A DNA stretch of 35,378 nucleotides. It comes from Alphaproteobacteria bacterium (GTDB lineage Bacteria; Pseudomonadota; Alphaproteobacteria; Rs-D84). The translations under genes were made by a program, and so were the position numbers. The stretch is from assembly GCA_017618175.1 (NCBI GenBank), contig JAFZUT010000012.1, forward strand, positions 1 to 35,378, in the 5' to 3' direction. The notes under the pieces were generated by a model. That model had not been told where the DNA came from, did not search any database, and saw only the letters and a list, made by a program, of their open reading frames with translations. This document shows, piece after piece, positions 1 through 7,458 of this stretch (its first letter is position 1; each line of letters begins with the position of its first letter).

Positions 1-425
1 CCATAAACATCTTTATCACTTAAATTCCACAGCAAACAATTCGCATCTGTATGCGGTGTACCGGACCATTCGGTACAGGTTTTATATGTGACGGTTGTTT
101 CCGGTAGATTTATTTGTGCATCAACATAATCTAGAACACTACTTATTACATTTGTAGTTACCAAAGCGGTGTCGTCACAATCATCGTCATCATATGCTTC
201 TGCATCACAAATCCACCTTTCACCAATCGTTCCAGCGGTGGATGTATATGTGACAACGGTGTCACCGGGTGTTGATGCATTGGTTCCAGTTGCCGGAATC
301 TTATTTTGTTTCAATGCATCCTGGGCATCGACATAATCCCGTGATGTGACGGTTGATGTTGTTGCCAGAACTGAATTGATTGTTAAAACCGATGCAATAG
401 CACCGATGAATAATGCTTGTTTCAT
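1..425 (-). CDS. Secreted Cys-containing protein, copy A (partial, runs off the window start)
   Basis: Reading leftward from an ATG at 425, an open frame of 141 codons runs off the window edge without a stop. It begins MKQALFIGAIASVLTINS, a typical Sec signal peptide with likely cleavage near residue 20-21, so the product is exported. The mature part has a YVDAQDALKQ segment, an Asp-rich stretch with Cys (CDAEAYDDDDCDD) and a C-terminal block (TVTYKTCTEWSGTPHTDANC) that is almost the same in the paralogue at 7481-7996. The start is supported by an AAAGGGG Shine-Dalgarno sequence and by alignment with the paralogue. I do not recognise a family and assign no function. The middle of the protein differs clearly between the paralogues, while the signal peptide, promoter and C-terminal block are conserved. 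Confidence 0.8.
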   Translation of the reverse strand, partial: MKQALFIGAIASVLTINSVLATTSTVTSRDYVDAQDALKQNKIPATGTNASTPGDTVVTYTSTAGTIGERWICDAEAYDDDDCDDTALVTTNVISSVLDYVDAQINLPETTVTYKTCTEWSGTPHTDANCLLWNLSDKDVY

Positions 426-448
426 AATATTTCCCCTTTATTCCTCGC

Positions 449-477
449 ATTATAGTGTAACAAAAAGGTACCTTTTT
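449..477 (-). promoter_or_regulatory. Promoter of copy A with overlapping palindromic operator
   Basis: On the minus strand a perfect TATAAT (449-454) lies 24-29 bases before the ATG. Where a -35 box would sit there is instead the perfect palindrome AAAAAGGTACCTTTTT (462-477). The lack of a recognisable -35 hexamer suggests control by a protein bound at the palindrome; this is inference. Confidence 0.6.
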
Positions 478-545
478 TTGACCACCCTGTGATATTTCGT
501 AAGTCATTGATTTTACTGAATCGCACTTTCTAAAAAAAGTGGTGG

Positions 546-565
546 ACAAAAAGGTACCTTTTTGT
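546..565. promoter_or_regulatory. Distal 20-bp palindrome (operator candidate), copy A
   Basis: ACAAAAAGGTACCTTTTTGT is a perfect palindrome. Its centre is 86 bp from the centre of the promoter-proximal palindrome at 462-477, close to eight helical turns. The same pair and spacing recur at 7342-7361 and 7430-7445. Confidence 0.55.
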
Positions 566-590
566 GACCAGGTTTTACACAAAAATCCCC

Positions 591-659
591 GTCATCCCGG
601 GCAAGGGTCCACCCACAAAAATGCAGCGCATTTTTGCGGGGCGCGGGGTCCGCCATGAC
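591..659. repeat. REP/MITE-like palindromic element, copy 1
   Basis: The element starts GTCATCCCGG and ends CCGCCATGAC, which are imperfect terminal inverted repeats (8 of 10 matching). The core CACAAAAATGC-AG-CGCATTTTTGCGGGGC is itself an inverted repeat and recurs at 7268-7298. No ORF is present. It abuts the inverted promoter module. Confidence 0.7.
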
Positions 660-728
660 AGTTCTTTAGATATTAAATATCAGGAAAAATACGAACTTTC
701 TGGAAATTTATTATCAGGTGGTAAGCGG

Positions 729-753
729 GGATACCGATTTGCATCGGTATGAC
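729..753. repeat. Short REP-like palindrome
   Basis: ATACCGAT-TTGC-ATCGGTAT followed by GAC forms an 8-bp stem. Read on the other strand it begins GTCATACCG, matching the GTCATACCG half at 34632. The rest of 660-806 holds nothing I recognise. Confidence 0.55.
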
Positions 754-806
754 GGGCCGTTTTACCGGGGCCTGTATCGCAGTAGCGAAGTGAAAGCGGA
801 TAATCA

Positions 807-1379
807 CTAAATACAAAACATTAATATTATTCCAAACCCGGCGAATATAATTGCCGCCGCCGTCAATTGCCAAAAATATTTGCGAACCATTATATTGGCG
901 CGTTCTTGGAATCGCCACAGCAAATATCCCATCAACGCAAACCGGCCAGTGCGGAATATCGCAGACAGCCCCAAAAACAGCACCGCCGGGAATCCCATAA
1001 ATCCCGCACACATTGCCATCAATTTATATGGAATTGGCGTCACCGCCGTTAAAAAGATTATGAATACACCGTGTTTGATGAATAAACTTTGTGCCAATTC
1101 GAATTTTTCCGGACTGGCAAAGTTTTCAATCAACCACATGCCAACCGAATCGAACACCCACAGACCAATACAGTATGATATAATGCCGCCGACAATTGAA
1201 CCCAATGTTGCCGCCAACACAACCGGAACCGCACGTTTTTTATTTGCAATAATTGGTGGGGTCATAAAAACTTCGGGTGGAATAAACAAAAATATCGATT
1301 CGCACACGGTCATAAGGAACACAATCCATGTGTATGTTTTGGTTTCTGCACGTGATAACAAGTATTCAGATAATTTCAT
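807..1379 (-). CDS. DedA/SNARE-associated (VTT domain) membrane protein, YqaA-like
   Basis: A 190-residue integral membrane protein with about five hydrophobic segments: roughly residues 18-38, 48-75, 98-120, 127-150 and 168-188. The VTT/DedA family signature is visible: the FIPPEVFMTPPIIANK segment, a Gly-rich GSIVGGIISYCIG helix, TPIPYKLMAMCAGFMG and an FRTGRF motif. The TPIPYK motif is typical of the YqaA subgroup. DedA-type proteins sit in the inner membrane, and several are lipid scramblases or flippases that affect undecaprenyl-phosphate or phospholipid recycling; the role of the YqaA branch is not established. The gene is transcribed away from rbfA, with a short divergent spacer at 1380-1448. 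Length and motifs look intact. Confidence 0.85.
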   Translation of the reverse strand: MKLSEYLLSRAETKTYTWIVFLMTVCESIFLFIPPEVFMTPPIIANKKRAVPVVLAATLGSIVGGIISYCIGLWVFDSVGMWLIENFASPEKFELAQSLFIKHGVFIIFLTAVTPIPYKLMAMCAGFMGFPAVLFLGLSAIFRTGRFALMGYLLWRFQERANIMVRKYFWQLTAAAIIFAGFGIILMFCI

Positions 1380-1448
1380 TAAAAATTTTCCTTGATTGTA
1401 TTGGAATATATTATACCGTTAGATTATAAATAAAACAACGGAAACATA

Positions 1449-1799
1449 ATGCCAAAAATAAAAACTGATTCAAATCGTAATGAACGTGTCGCCGCCAAAG
1501 TGCAGACTATTGTCGCGGAAATACTGCGCGATAACTATGCCGATGACCCGGTTTTGTCGGGTGTGTCGTTGGTGGGGGCGGTTGCGCGCGGTGGGTTGCA
1601 ATTTGTGCGGCTGTTCTTTCATTGTCATACGGATGATATAGATACTGTGCAACGCCGTTTGGATATTGAAACAAGGACGATTCGTTTTCAAATGGGGCAA
1701 AAATTAGACCAAAAATATGTTCCGCAAATTAGATTTACATATGATGATACATTGGAACGTGCGGCAAAAATCGATAAATTGTTGGATGATTTAAAGTAA
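1449..1799 (+). CDS. rbfA: Ribosome-binding factor A
   Basis: A 116-residue protein with the RbfA KH-like fold. It has the N-terminal RNERVAAKVQTIVAEIL helix, the LSGVSLVGAVARGGLQFVRLFF strand region and the C-terminal QKLDQKYVPQIRFTYDDTLERAAKID motif that closes the family. RbfA binds the 30S subunit and assists 16S rRNA 5'-end and central pseudoknot maturation. It commonly lies between infB and truB, but here lepA follows 80 bases downstream and a membrane-protein gene diverges upstream, so the usual operon is not present. In the spacer, CCTTGC (near 1815) and GCAAGG (just before lepA) could pair across a long loop; the significance is unclear. Confidence 0.93.
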   Translation: MPKIKTDSNRNERVAAKVQTIVAEILRDNYADDPVLSGVSLVGAVARGGLQFVRLFFHCHTDDIDTVQRRLDIETRTIRFQMGQKLDQKYVPQIRFTYDDTLERAAKIDKLLDDLK

Positions 1800-1879
1800 A
1801 AATTGTTGAATTTTCGCCTTGCAAGTATGCATATACGAGTGTATCATTGCCGCATACAGAGTCGTATTAAAGGCAAGGA

Positions 1880-3667
1880 ATGAAGCAGAGTCATATTAGA
1901 AATTTTTCAATTGTTGCGCATATTGATCACGGGAAATCAACTCTGTCGGATCGGTTGATTGAATACACGGGTGGTTTGGAATCGCGCGAAATGAAGGCCC
2001 AAGTGTTGGATTCTATGGATATTGAACGCGAGCGCGGAATTACCATCAAGGCCCAAACGGTGCGTTTGAATTATCGCGCCAAAGATGGTGAAATTTACCA
2101 ACTGAATTTAATGGATACGCCGGGGCATGTCGATTTTTCATACGAAGTGTCGCGCTCGCTGGCGGCGTGTGAGGGGGCGCTCGTTTTGGTTGATGCGACC
2201 CAAGGGGTCCAGGCGCAAACACTGGCGAACGCGTATTTGGCGTTGGATAATGATTTAGAAATGTTGCCGGTTTTGAACAAGATTGATTTGCCGTCCAGTG
2301 ATGTTGACGGAACGCGCGCGCAAATTGCAGATGTTATCGGTTTGGATGCAAATGATGCGTTGGCGGTGTCGGGCAAAACCGGTGCCGGCGTGCCGGAATT
2401 ATTGGAAGAAATTGTACATAAATTGCCCGCCCCATCGGGCGATGAAGATGCGCCAACGCGGGCGTTGTTGGTGGATTCTTGGTATGATTCTTATTTGGGC
2501 GTGGTTGTGTTGGTGCGCGTTGTTGATGGCACATTGCGACGCGGGCAAAAAATAAAATTCTTGGCAACGGCGGCCGAATACACCGTTGAAAAAATTGGGT
2601 ATTTTACACCAAAAATGGTAAATGTTGATGAATTGTCAACCGGGGAAATCGGTTTCATTATTACGGGTATGAAAACAATTCATGATTGCCGTGTCGGTGA
2701 CACAATTGCCGATTCGCGTGCGACGGTTGATGCGTTGCCGGGATTTAAGCCGTCTGTGCCAGTTGTGTTTTCTTCGTTCTTTCCGGTGGAATCTGATGAT
2801 TACCCGGTGTTGCGCGAAAGTGCGGAAAAATTGGCATTGAATGATGCGTCGTTTGTGTTCACAACCGAAAAGTCTTCGGCACTGGGATTTGGATTGCGTT
2901 GCGGATTTTTGGGTTTGCTGCATATGGAAATTATTAGTGAACGTTTGGCGCGCGAATTTAATTTAAGTTTGATAAACACGGTGCCAAGCGTGCTGTACAA
3001 GGTTCACCTGCGCAACGGCGAAGTCATTGATTTGGAAAATCCCGCCGATATGCCCGATATTACAAAAATTGAATCCATTGAAGAACCGTGGGTGCGCGCA
3101 ACAATTATGATGCCCGATAAATATATGGGCGGAATTATGCAACTGTGTTCCGAACGGCGCGGCGTTCAAGAAAACATTTCTTATGTTGGCAACAGGGCGG
3201 TTTTGGTTTATCGGTTGCCATTGGCGGAAATTGTCTTTGATTTCTATGACCGGGTTAAATCGATATCTTCGGGCTATGCATCGTTTGATTATGTAGTCCA
3301 GGATTATCAGCCATCAGATTTGGTAAAGGTTTCGATTTTGGTCAATGAAGAAAATGTTGAACCGTTGTCTTTTATGTGCCATCGGTCGGCGGCCGAAAAA
3401 CGTGGTCGGTCAATCGTTGAAAAATTAAAAGATTTAATTCCACGACATCAATTCAAAATACCGCTTCAGGCGGCAATTGGTGGAAAAATCATTGCGCGTG
3501 AAACAATCGCGGCATATCGCAAGGATGTGACCGCAAAATGCTATGGTGGGGATATCACACGTAAACGGAAACTTTTGGAGAAGCAGAAAGAGGGGAAAAA
3601 GCGTATGCGGACATTCGGTAATGTCGAAATACCACAGTCTGCATTTATCAATGCACTGAAAGTGTAG
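1880..3667 (+). CDS. lepA: Elongation factor 4 (LepA), ribosomal back-translocase GTPase
   Basis: A full-length 595-residue LepA/EF4. The P-loop [14 protein letters not shown] (about residues 14-27), the switch I region [12 protein letters not shown] and the G3 motif DTPGHVDF are intact, as is NKIDLPSSD (G4). Domain II, the EF-G-like domain III/V and the LepA-specific C-terminal domain ([20 protein letters not shown]) follow. LepA acts on the ribosome, affecting elongation under stress and 30S biogenesis. The ATG at 1880 is preceded by AAGGAATG and matches the family start, which begins just before the [14 protein letters not shown] segment. The next gene starts 20 bases downstream. Confidence 0.97.
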   Translation: MKQSHIRNFSIVAHIDHGKSTLSDRLIEYTGGLESREMKAQVLDSMDIERERGITIKAQTVRLNYRAKDGEIYQLNLMDTPGHVDFSYEVSRSLAACEGALVLVDATQGVQAQTLANAYLALDNDLEMLPVLNKIDLPSSDVDGTRAQIADVIGLDANDALAVSGKTGAGVPELLEEIVHKLPAPSGDEDAPTRALLVDSWYDSYLGVVVLVRVVDGTLRRGQKIKFLATAAEYTVEKIGYFTPKMVNVDELSTGEIGFIITGMKTIHDCRVGDTIADSRATVDALPGFKPSVPVVFSSFFPVESDDYPVLRESAEKLALNDASFVFTTEKSSALGFGLRCGFLGLLHMEIISERLAREFNLSLINTVPSVLYKVHLRNGEVIDLENPADMPDITKIESIEEPWVRATIMMPDKYMGGIMQLCSERRGVQENISYVGNRAVLVYRLPLAEIVFDFYDRVKSISSGYASFDYVVQDYQPSDLVKVSILVNEENVEPLSFMCHRSAAEKRGRSIVEKLKDLIPRHQFKIPLQAAIGGKIIARETIAAYRKDVTAKCYGGDITRKRKLLEKQKEGKKRMRTFGNVEIPQSAFINALKV

Positions 3668-3687
3668 AAAGCAAAAAGGAATAAAAA

Positions 3688-4056
3688 ATGAGTAAATGGC
3701 AAGAATATAAAACTTTAAATAAAAATGTTCGTGCGGCACGTCGTAATTTGCGTGCGGTGGAATCAAACATAACAAAAACATTTGAAACGGTTGATTGGGC
3801 CGATTATGGTCGTGTCGAAGCGTGTATTAATCATTATAGCAAAATGACCATGCCTTGGTTTTCAAAAAATTATTTTGAAAATATCGAATTTGTAAGAAAG
3901 TGCGCCGATTTCAATTGCCATCATCTGTGTGAAAATAATGGTTGCCTGTATCAAGAAAAAAATTGGGATGCCGTTGCGGCCCAGTTTGTGTTGGATAATG
4001 CGCGCCAAGAACGCCGGGCATTTGTTCGTGGTTTGTTTCGGGGGCGCGGCAAATAA
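3688..4056 (+). CDS. Small Cys-containing protein of unknown function
   Basis: A 122-residue protein starting at an ATG preceded by AAAAAGGA. It is basic at both ends, with no signal peptide or membrane segment, so it is probably cytosolic. The visible hallmark is CADFNCHHLCENNGC near residues 72-86, four Cys and two His with spacing that could bind zinc or an Fe-S cluster (inference). The C-terminus RRAFVRGLFRGRGK is strongly basic. It lies 20 bases after lepA and 42 bases before a recombinase-like gene, so co-transcription with lepA is likely. I do not recognise a family. Another small Cys protein of the window, at 6833-7159, is also tucked in behind a housekeeping gene. Confidence 0.7.
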   Translation: MSKWQEYKTLNKNVRAARRNLRAVESNITKTFETVDWADYGRVEACINHYSKMTMPWFSKNYFENIEFVRKCADFNCHHLCENNGCLYQEKNWDAVAAQFVLDNARQERRAFVRGLFRGRGK

Positions 4057-4098
4057 TCGTATATGACATCGGGGGCAAAATTATAGTAAGGAGAAACG

Positions 4099-5103
4099 AT
4101 GGCACACCAATTCTTTTTTAATCCGTATATTTTGGACAACTTGGCGTTGCCATCGCGTGGTTTTGATGTGGTCCAGGATGTTTCTGAACCGCGACTGCGT
4201 ATGTATATAACAAGTCGTGGGGTAAAAACTTTCTTTGTGCGGAAACGTATCAAGGGTCGCGACCGGCGCGTTATTATCGGTAAATATCCAGATATGGATA
4301 TAGAAGATGCGCGCAGTGCGGTGAATACCGTTTTGGAAGATGCGGCAAAGAAAACGCCGGTAAAACGCAAGAAAATCCTGTTTCGCGATTTTATTCAAAT
4401 GTATTTGAAAAATCGTGTGCATCGGTCTGTGGGTTCTTATGATAAATTGGTGCGGTCAATAAATCGGCATTTGAAGCCATTATTTGATAAAAGTGTTGCG
4501 GATATTACGCCAATCGATATCCAGACCACAATTGCGGCGATTGATGGCGGTGCAATTGCGGAACGTATGCAAGAATTGTTACTTAGCGTTTTTCGATACG
4601 CAATTGATACAGGATATGTTCGGATAAATCCATGTGCAAAATTACCGCGACCACAACAGAATAGGCGCGTAAGGCCGCTGAATAAACACGGGTTGCGGCG
4701 ATTGGTGGGCGCAATAAAAAAATGTGAAGATGATGTTATGCGCGCGGCATTTTTGATGTTGGTTTATGGGTTTGCAACCAAGAATCTGGTTTTTTCTATG
4801 CAATGGGAAGATTTAGATTTTAACCGATATATGTGGGGCGAAAGGCCTTTGTCCGATATGGCGGTTGTGTTGCTTCAAGATTTACCCCAAGATGGTTATT
4901 GGGTGTTTCCGGGGCGCGGACATGGGCATTTAACCGACCCGCGTCTTGCGTGGTCACGTGTCGCGGCGGATGCCGGTATTCCAAACTTAACAATGGATGA
5001 TGTTTATAAATTCATTGTGCGGCGCCTTGTTTGGTCGGGTGACCGGGAAGATTTGCGCAATAATATGAACGAATTGTTGGAAGAATTGTTAAATGTGGAA
5101 TAG
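4099..5103 (+). CDS. Tyrosine-recombinase-like protein, catalytic residues lost
   Basis: A 334-residue protein with the layout of a P4-type integrase. An N-terminal arm-binding domain (residues 31-80: R-M-Y-ITSRGVKTFFVRKR, RRVIIGKYPDMDIEDARSA) is followed by a SAM-like core-binding domain (about 94-185) and a degenerate catalytic domain (about 195-330). In active enzymes the first catalytic Arg lies nine residues before the W of the W-E-D-x-D-F motif; here that position is Thr227 within GFATKNLVFSMQW. The HxxR box aligns with MDDVYKF (299-305) and lacks His and Arg, and no Tyr occurs after residue 303, so there is no nucleophile. The frame is intact with a good Shine-Dalgarno sequence (AAGGAG), and codon use matches its neighbours. 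It was probably retained as a DNA-binding protein rather than a decaying integrase; this is inference. Confidence 0.75.
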   Translation: MAHQFFFNPYILDNLALPSRGFDVVQDVSEPRLRMYITSRGVKTFFVRKRIKGRDRRVIIGKYPDMDIEDARSAVNTVLEDAAKKTPVKRKKILFRDFIQMYLKNRVHRSVGSYDKLVRSINRHLKPLFDKSVADITPIDIQTTIAAIDGGAIAERMQELLLSVFRYAIDTGYVRINPCAKLPRPQQNRRVRPLNKHGLRRLVGAIKKCEDDVMRAAFLMLVYGFATKNLVFSMQWEDLDFNRYMWGERPLSDMAVVLLQDLPQDGYWVFPGRGHGHLTDPRLAWSRVAADAGIPNLTMDDVYKFIVRRLVWSGDREDLRNNMNELLEELLNVE

Positions 5104-5133
5104 GGCGCATTTGTTACCGTTTGTTATAATTTC

Positions 5134-5162
5134 TTGACAGGCGGGCCCGAAAGTGATAATTT
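5134..5162 (+). promoter_or_regulatory. acpP promoter
   Basis: TTGACA (5134-5139) is followed after 17 bases by TAATTT (5157-5162), with an overlapping GATAAT (5155-5160) at a 15-base spacing. It lies 60 bases before the acpP ATG and gives acpP its own start independent of the recombinase-like gene. Confidence 0.65.
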
Positions 5163-5221
5163 TTGGTCATAAACGTCATGATGGGTATGACAAAAAGTTT
5201 AACAAAAACAAAGGATGTAAA

Positions 5222-5458
5222 ATGTCAACTTTTGAAAAGGTAAAAAAAATCGTAGCAGACAAATTGGGCGTGGATGAAGCCAAGGTCACAGAAAGCGCGG
5301 CGTTCGTGAATGATTTGGGTGCGGATTCTTTGGACGTGGTGGAATTTGTTATGGAAGTTGAAAAAGAATTCGATATCACAATTCCGGATGAAGAAGCCGC
5401 AAAATTAGTTACGGTTGGTGATGCGGTCAAATATATTGATGCACATGTAAAAAAATAA
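5222..5458 (+). CDS. acpP: Acyl carrier protein
   Basis: A 78-residue acidic protein, the standard ACP length. The DSL motif is at [10 protein letters not shown], where Ser36 carries the 4'-phosphopantetheine arm, and the C-terminal helix [13 protein letters not shown] is present. ACP carries growing acyl chains in type II fatty-acid synthesis in the cytosol. The ATG at 5222 was chosen over an in-frame upstream start because it is preceded by AAAGGATG and gives the canonical [11 protein letters not shown] start. A terminator follows, and fabF starts 122 bases downstream. The usual upstream fabD/fabG genes are not here. Confidence 0.97.
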   Translation: MSTFEKVKKIVADKLGVDEAKVTESAAFVNDLGADSLDVVEFVMEVEKEFDITIPDEEAAKLVTVGDAVKYIDAHVKK

Positions 5459-5482
5459 TATTTTGACTTTATAAGTGTTTTT

Positions 5483-5514
5483 CCGTCATGCGATTGCATG
5501 GCGGCTTTTTTTTC
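5483..5514 (+). terminator. Rho-independent terminator after acpP
   Basis: Stem CCGTCATGC / GCATGGCGG (one wobble pair) with loop GATT, followed by a run of T. It should raise the acpP:fabF transcript ratio, as expected for the abundant ACP (inference). Confidence 0.8.
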
Positions 5515-5579
5515 TGTATTTTTTGGTTGAAACATATTATTATAGGGGCACTAAGTATAAACATATAAAGGAATGTATT

Positions 5580-6830
5580 ATGAAAAGAGTTGTTGTCACA
5601 GGTATGGGAATTGTGTCGCCGGTTGGTTGCGGTGTCGAATATGCATGGAAAAGTCTTGTCGCCGGTAAATCGGGTATCCGCAAAATCGAAGAATTTGCCG
5701 ATGCCGATTTGGCGTGCCAAATTGCGGGTGTGCCGGTGCGCGGAACCGAACCCGGACAATATAATCCGGATGCGGTTGTTGAACCGCGTGAACAACGCAA
5801 GATGGATAAATGTATTTTGTATGGTATTGTCGCCGCGGACGAAGCCGTTCGTGATGCCGGTCTGGATACATACACGGGTGACAAGACGCGTGTCGGTGTT
5901 TCTGTCGGCAGTGGTATCGGTGGGCTGAACACGATTTATGAAAACTGCATTGAATTGGCAAATAATGGGCCGCGGCATATAAGTCCGTTCTTTATTCCAA
6001 AGTGCATTATAAATATGGCGGCGGGGCATATATCTATTAAGTACGGGTTAAAGGGCCCGAATGTTGCATTGGTGACCGCGTGTGCGACCGGCGCGCACAG
6101 TATTGGCGAAGGCGTTCGTTTAATTCAACATGGTGATGCCGATATTATGGTATGCGGTGGATGCGAAGGCGCGGTCGGTAAAATCGGTGTTGCGGGATTT
6201 TCGGCCATGAAGGCATTAAGTACGCGCAACGATGATCCAACGCACGCATCACGTCCGTGGGACAAGGGTCGCGATGGATTCATTATGTCCGAAGGTGCGG
6301 GTATTTTGGTGTTGGAAGAATACGAACACGCGGTTGCGCGTGGCGCAAAAATTTATGCCGAGGTTGCCGGTTACGGCCTGTCGGGGGACGCATATCATAT
6401 AACCGCCCCGGCCGAAGGTGGCGAAGGCGGTGCGCGTGCGATGGCGGCGGCATTACGCGATGCGGGATTAAAACCGGCGGATGTAGATTATATCAATGCG
6501 CACGGAACATCGACCGGTTTGGGCGATATTGGCGAATTGATTGCGGTCAAGAATATGTTTGGTGGCACAGGCGCATGTATGTCGTCCACTAAATCTATGA
6601 CCGGGCATTTACTGGGGGCGGCCGGCGCGGTCGAGGCAATATTCTGCGTCATGGCGATTCGTGATGGCATTGTTCCGCCAACAATCAATTTGAATGACCC
6701 GGTTGACGAAGTCGGTGATTTTGATTTGGTGCCGAATCAGGCGAAAAAACGTCCGGTCAATGTCGCAATGTCCAATTCATTCGGATTCGGCGGCACAAAT
6801 GCTTCATTGGTTATGAAAAAAGCAGAATAA
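5580..6830 (+). CDS. fabF: 3-oxoacyl-ACP synthase II (FabF)
   Basis: A 416-residue beta-ketoacyl-ACP synthase II. The Cys-His-His triad is complete: Cys168 in TACATGAHSIG, His308 in NAHGTSTGLGD and His343 in TGHLLGAAGA. The C-terminal NSFGFGGTNAS motif is present. The enzyme elongates acyl-ACP with malonyl-ACP. The true start is the ATG at 5580 (MKRVVVTGMGIVSPVG) after AAAGGA; an in-frame extension back to 5475 runs through the acpP terminator and is not credible. A small Cys protein gene follows after only 2 bases. In many alphaproteobacteria mltG follows fabF directly; here it lies 3.2 kb away. Confidence 0.97.
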   Translation: MKRVVVTGMGIVSPVGCGVEYAWKSLVAGKSGIRKIEEFADADLACQIAGVPVRGTEPGQYNPDAVVEPREQRKMDKCILYGIVAADEAVRDAGLDTYTGDKTRVGVSVGSGIGGLNTIYENCIELANNGPRHISPFFIPKCIINMAAGHISIKYGLKGPNVALVTACATGAHSIGEGVRLIQHGDADIMVCGGCEGAVGKIGVAGFSAMKALSTRNDDPTHASRPWDKGRDGFIMSEGAGILVLEEYEHAVARGAKIYAEVAGYGLSGDAYHITAPAEGGEGGARAMAAALRDAGLKPADVDYINAHGTSTGLGDIGELIAVKNMFGGTGACMSSTKSMTGHLLGAAGAVEAIFCVMAIRDGIVPPTINLNDPVDEVGDFDLVPNQAKKRPVNVAMSNSFGFGGTNASLVMKKAE

Positions 6831-6832
6831 AA

Positions 6833-7159
6833 ATGACCAGGGCCAAGGAATACAAATATAAGAAAAACTGGTTCAAAAATAATTTGGTTGCAATTCCCGC
6901 CGGCGTGTGTGGGAATTGCAGTGCGTGTGTATTTCGCAATGCTCTCGCGTATTGTAAAAATATGGCGTGCACATATTATGACGGTGAAAATGATTTTATC
7001 GAATCGGTTTATTGGCGTGGTGTGCAAACGCACGCAAGTGTTAGTATGTGGCCGGAATTAAGAAATTTTTTTGATACCACGCCTGCACCAAAGATACGTG
7101 AAATATCGAATGATATTATGACAAAATCAGTATTGGAAAAAATACAAAAAACGCGGTAG
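6833..7159 (+). CDS. Small Cys-cluster protein, coupled to fabF
   Basis: A 108-residue protein starting 2 bases after the fabF stop. There is no clear Shine-Dalgarno sequence, so translation is probably coupled to fabF. No signal peptide is seen, and the N-terminus is basic (KEYKYKKNWFKNN). A Cys cluster GVCGNCSACVF followed by AYCKNMACTYY (about residues 26-50, five Cys as CxxCxxC and CxxxxC) suggests a bound metal (inference). I do not recognise the family. The stop codon TAG lies inside the stem of the terminator that ends this transcript, so the gene and its terminator are tightly packed. Confidence 0.7.
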   Translation: MTRAKEYKYKKNWFKNNLVAIPAGVCGNCSACVFRNALAYCKNMACTYYDGENDFIESVYWRGVQTHASVSMWPELRNFFDTTPAPKIREISNDIMTKSVLEKIQKTR

Positions 7160-7176
7160 ATATTACCGCGTTTTTA
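7146..7176 (+). terminator. Rho-independent terminator ending the fabF transcript
   Basis: Perfect stem AAACGCGGTA / TACCGCGTTT with loop GATAT (7159-7163) and a T tract. The stem overlaps the last codons and the stop codon of the preceding gene. Confidence 0.9.
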
Positions 7177-7178
7177 TT

Positions 7179-7316
7179 GTCATCCCGGCGAAAGCAACCG
7201 TCATCCCGACGAAAGTCGGGATTTCTTCAGTTTTCGACGGTGACGCAGAGGTCCCGGCCTGTATCACCCACAAAAATGCGAACGCATTTTTGCGGGGCCC
7301 AATGCGCCGGGATGAC
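7179..7316. repeat. REP/MITE-like palindromic element, copy 2
   Basis: A 138-bp element bounded by perfect 11-bp inverted repeats, GTCATCCCGGC (7179-7189) and GCCGGGATGAC (7306-7316). Inside are a second REP unit, GTCATCCCGACGAAAGTCGG (near 7201), a spacer TTCTTCAGTTTTCGACGGTG also recognisable in the copy near 34660, and the AAAAATGCG-AA-CGCATTTTT palindrome shared with copy 1. It encodes no ORF, so any movement would need an enzyme encoded elsewhere. Confidence 0.75.
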
Positions 7317-7341
7317 GGCGGTTTTTGTGTGCAAACTGGTC

Positions 7342-7361
7342 ACAAAAAGGTACCTTTTTGT
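7342..7361. promoter_or_regulatory. Distal 20-bp palindrome (operator candidate), copy B
   Basis: ACAAAAAGGTACCTTTTTGT, identical to 546-565, centred 86 bp upstream of the proximal palindrome. Confidence 0.55.
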
Positions 7362-7429
7362 CCACCACTTTTTTTAGAAAGTGCGATTCAGTAAAATCAA
7401 TGACTTACGAAATCTTGCAGGGTGGTCAA

Positions 7430-7458
7430 AAAAAGGTACCTTTTTGTTACACTATAAT
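7430..7458 (+). promoter_or_regulatory. Promoter of copy B with overlapping palindromic operator
   Basis: TATAAT (7453-7458) is preceded by the palindrome AAAAAGGTACCTTTTT (7430-7445) at the -35 position, the same arrangement as copy A. No -35 consensus hexamer is visible. Confidence 0.6.

Larger units (their letters stand above)
426..600 (-). repeat. Inverted promoter module, copy A
   Basis: This roughly 175-bp stretch upstream of the copy A gene is nearly identical, in opposite orientation, to 7307-7480 upstream of copy B. By eye only a few positions differ, mostly around the TTGCAG/ATCACAG segment, plus one extra A before the ATG. Read on the minus strand it contains a 20-bp palindrome (546-565), then a 16-bp palindrome with the same GGTACC core (462-477), a TATAAT -10 box (449-454) and the Shine-Dalgarno sequence. 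The two copies bracket about 6.9 kb as an inverted repeat. Confidence 0.9.

Noticed and set aside
807..1395. Plus-strand ORF of 171 codons over the DedA-like gene
   Set aside because: It is the shadow of the minus-strand membrane protein, with no ribosome-binding site and no homology visible.
1815..1879. CCTTGC...GCAAGG pairing as a riboswitch before lepA
   Set aside because: Only a 6-bp stem over a long loop; no known aptamer pattern.
4099..5103. Active prophage or integrative element around the recombinase-like gene
   Set aside because: The catalytic residues are absent, no other phage genes are nearby and the flanking genes are housekeeping. No direct att-like repeats were seen.
5475..5579. 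Extended FabF start
   Set aside because: The extension runs through the acpP terminator, lacks FabF homology, and the ATG at 5580 has AAAGGA.
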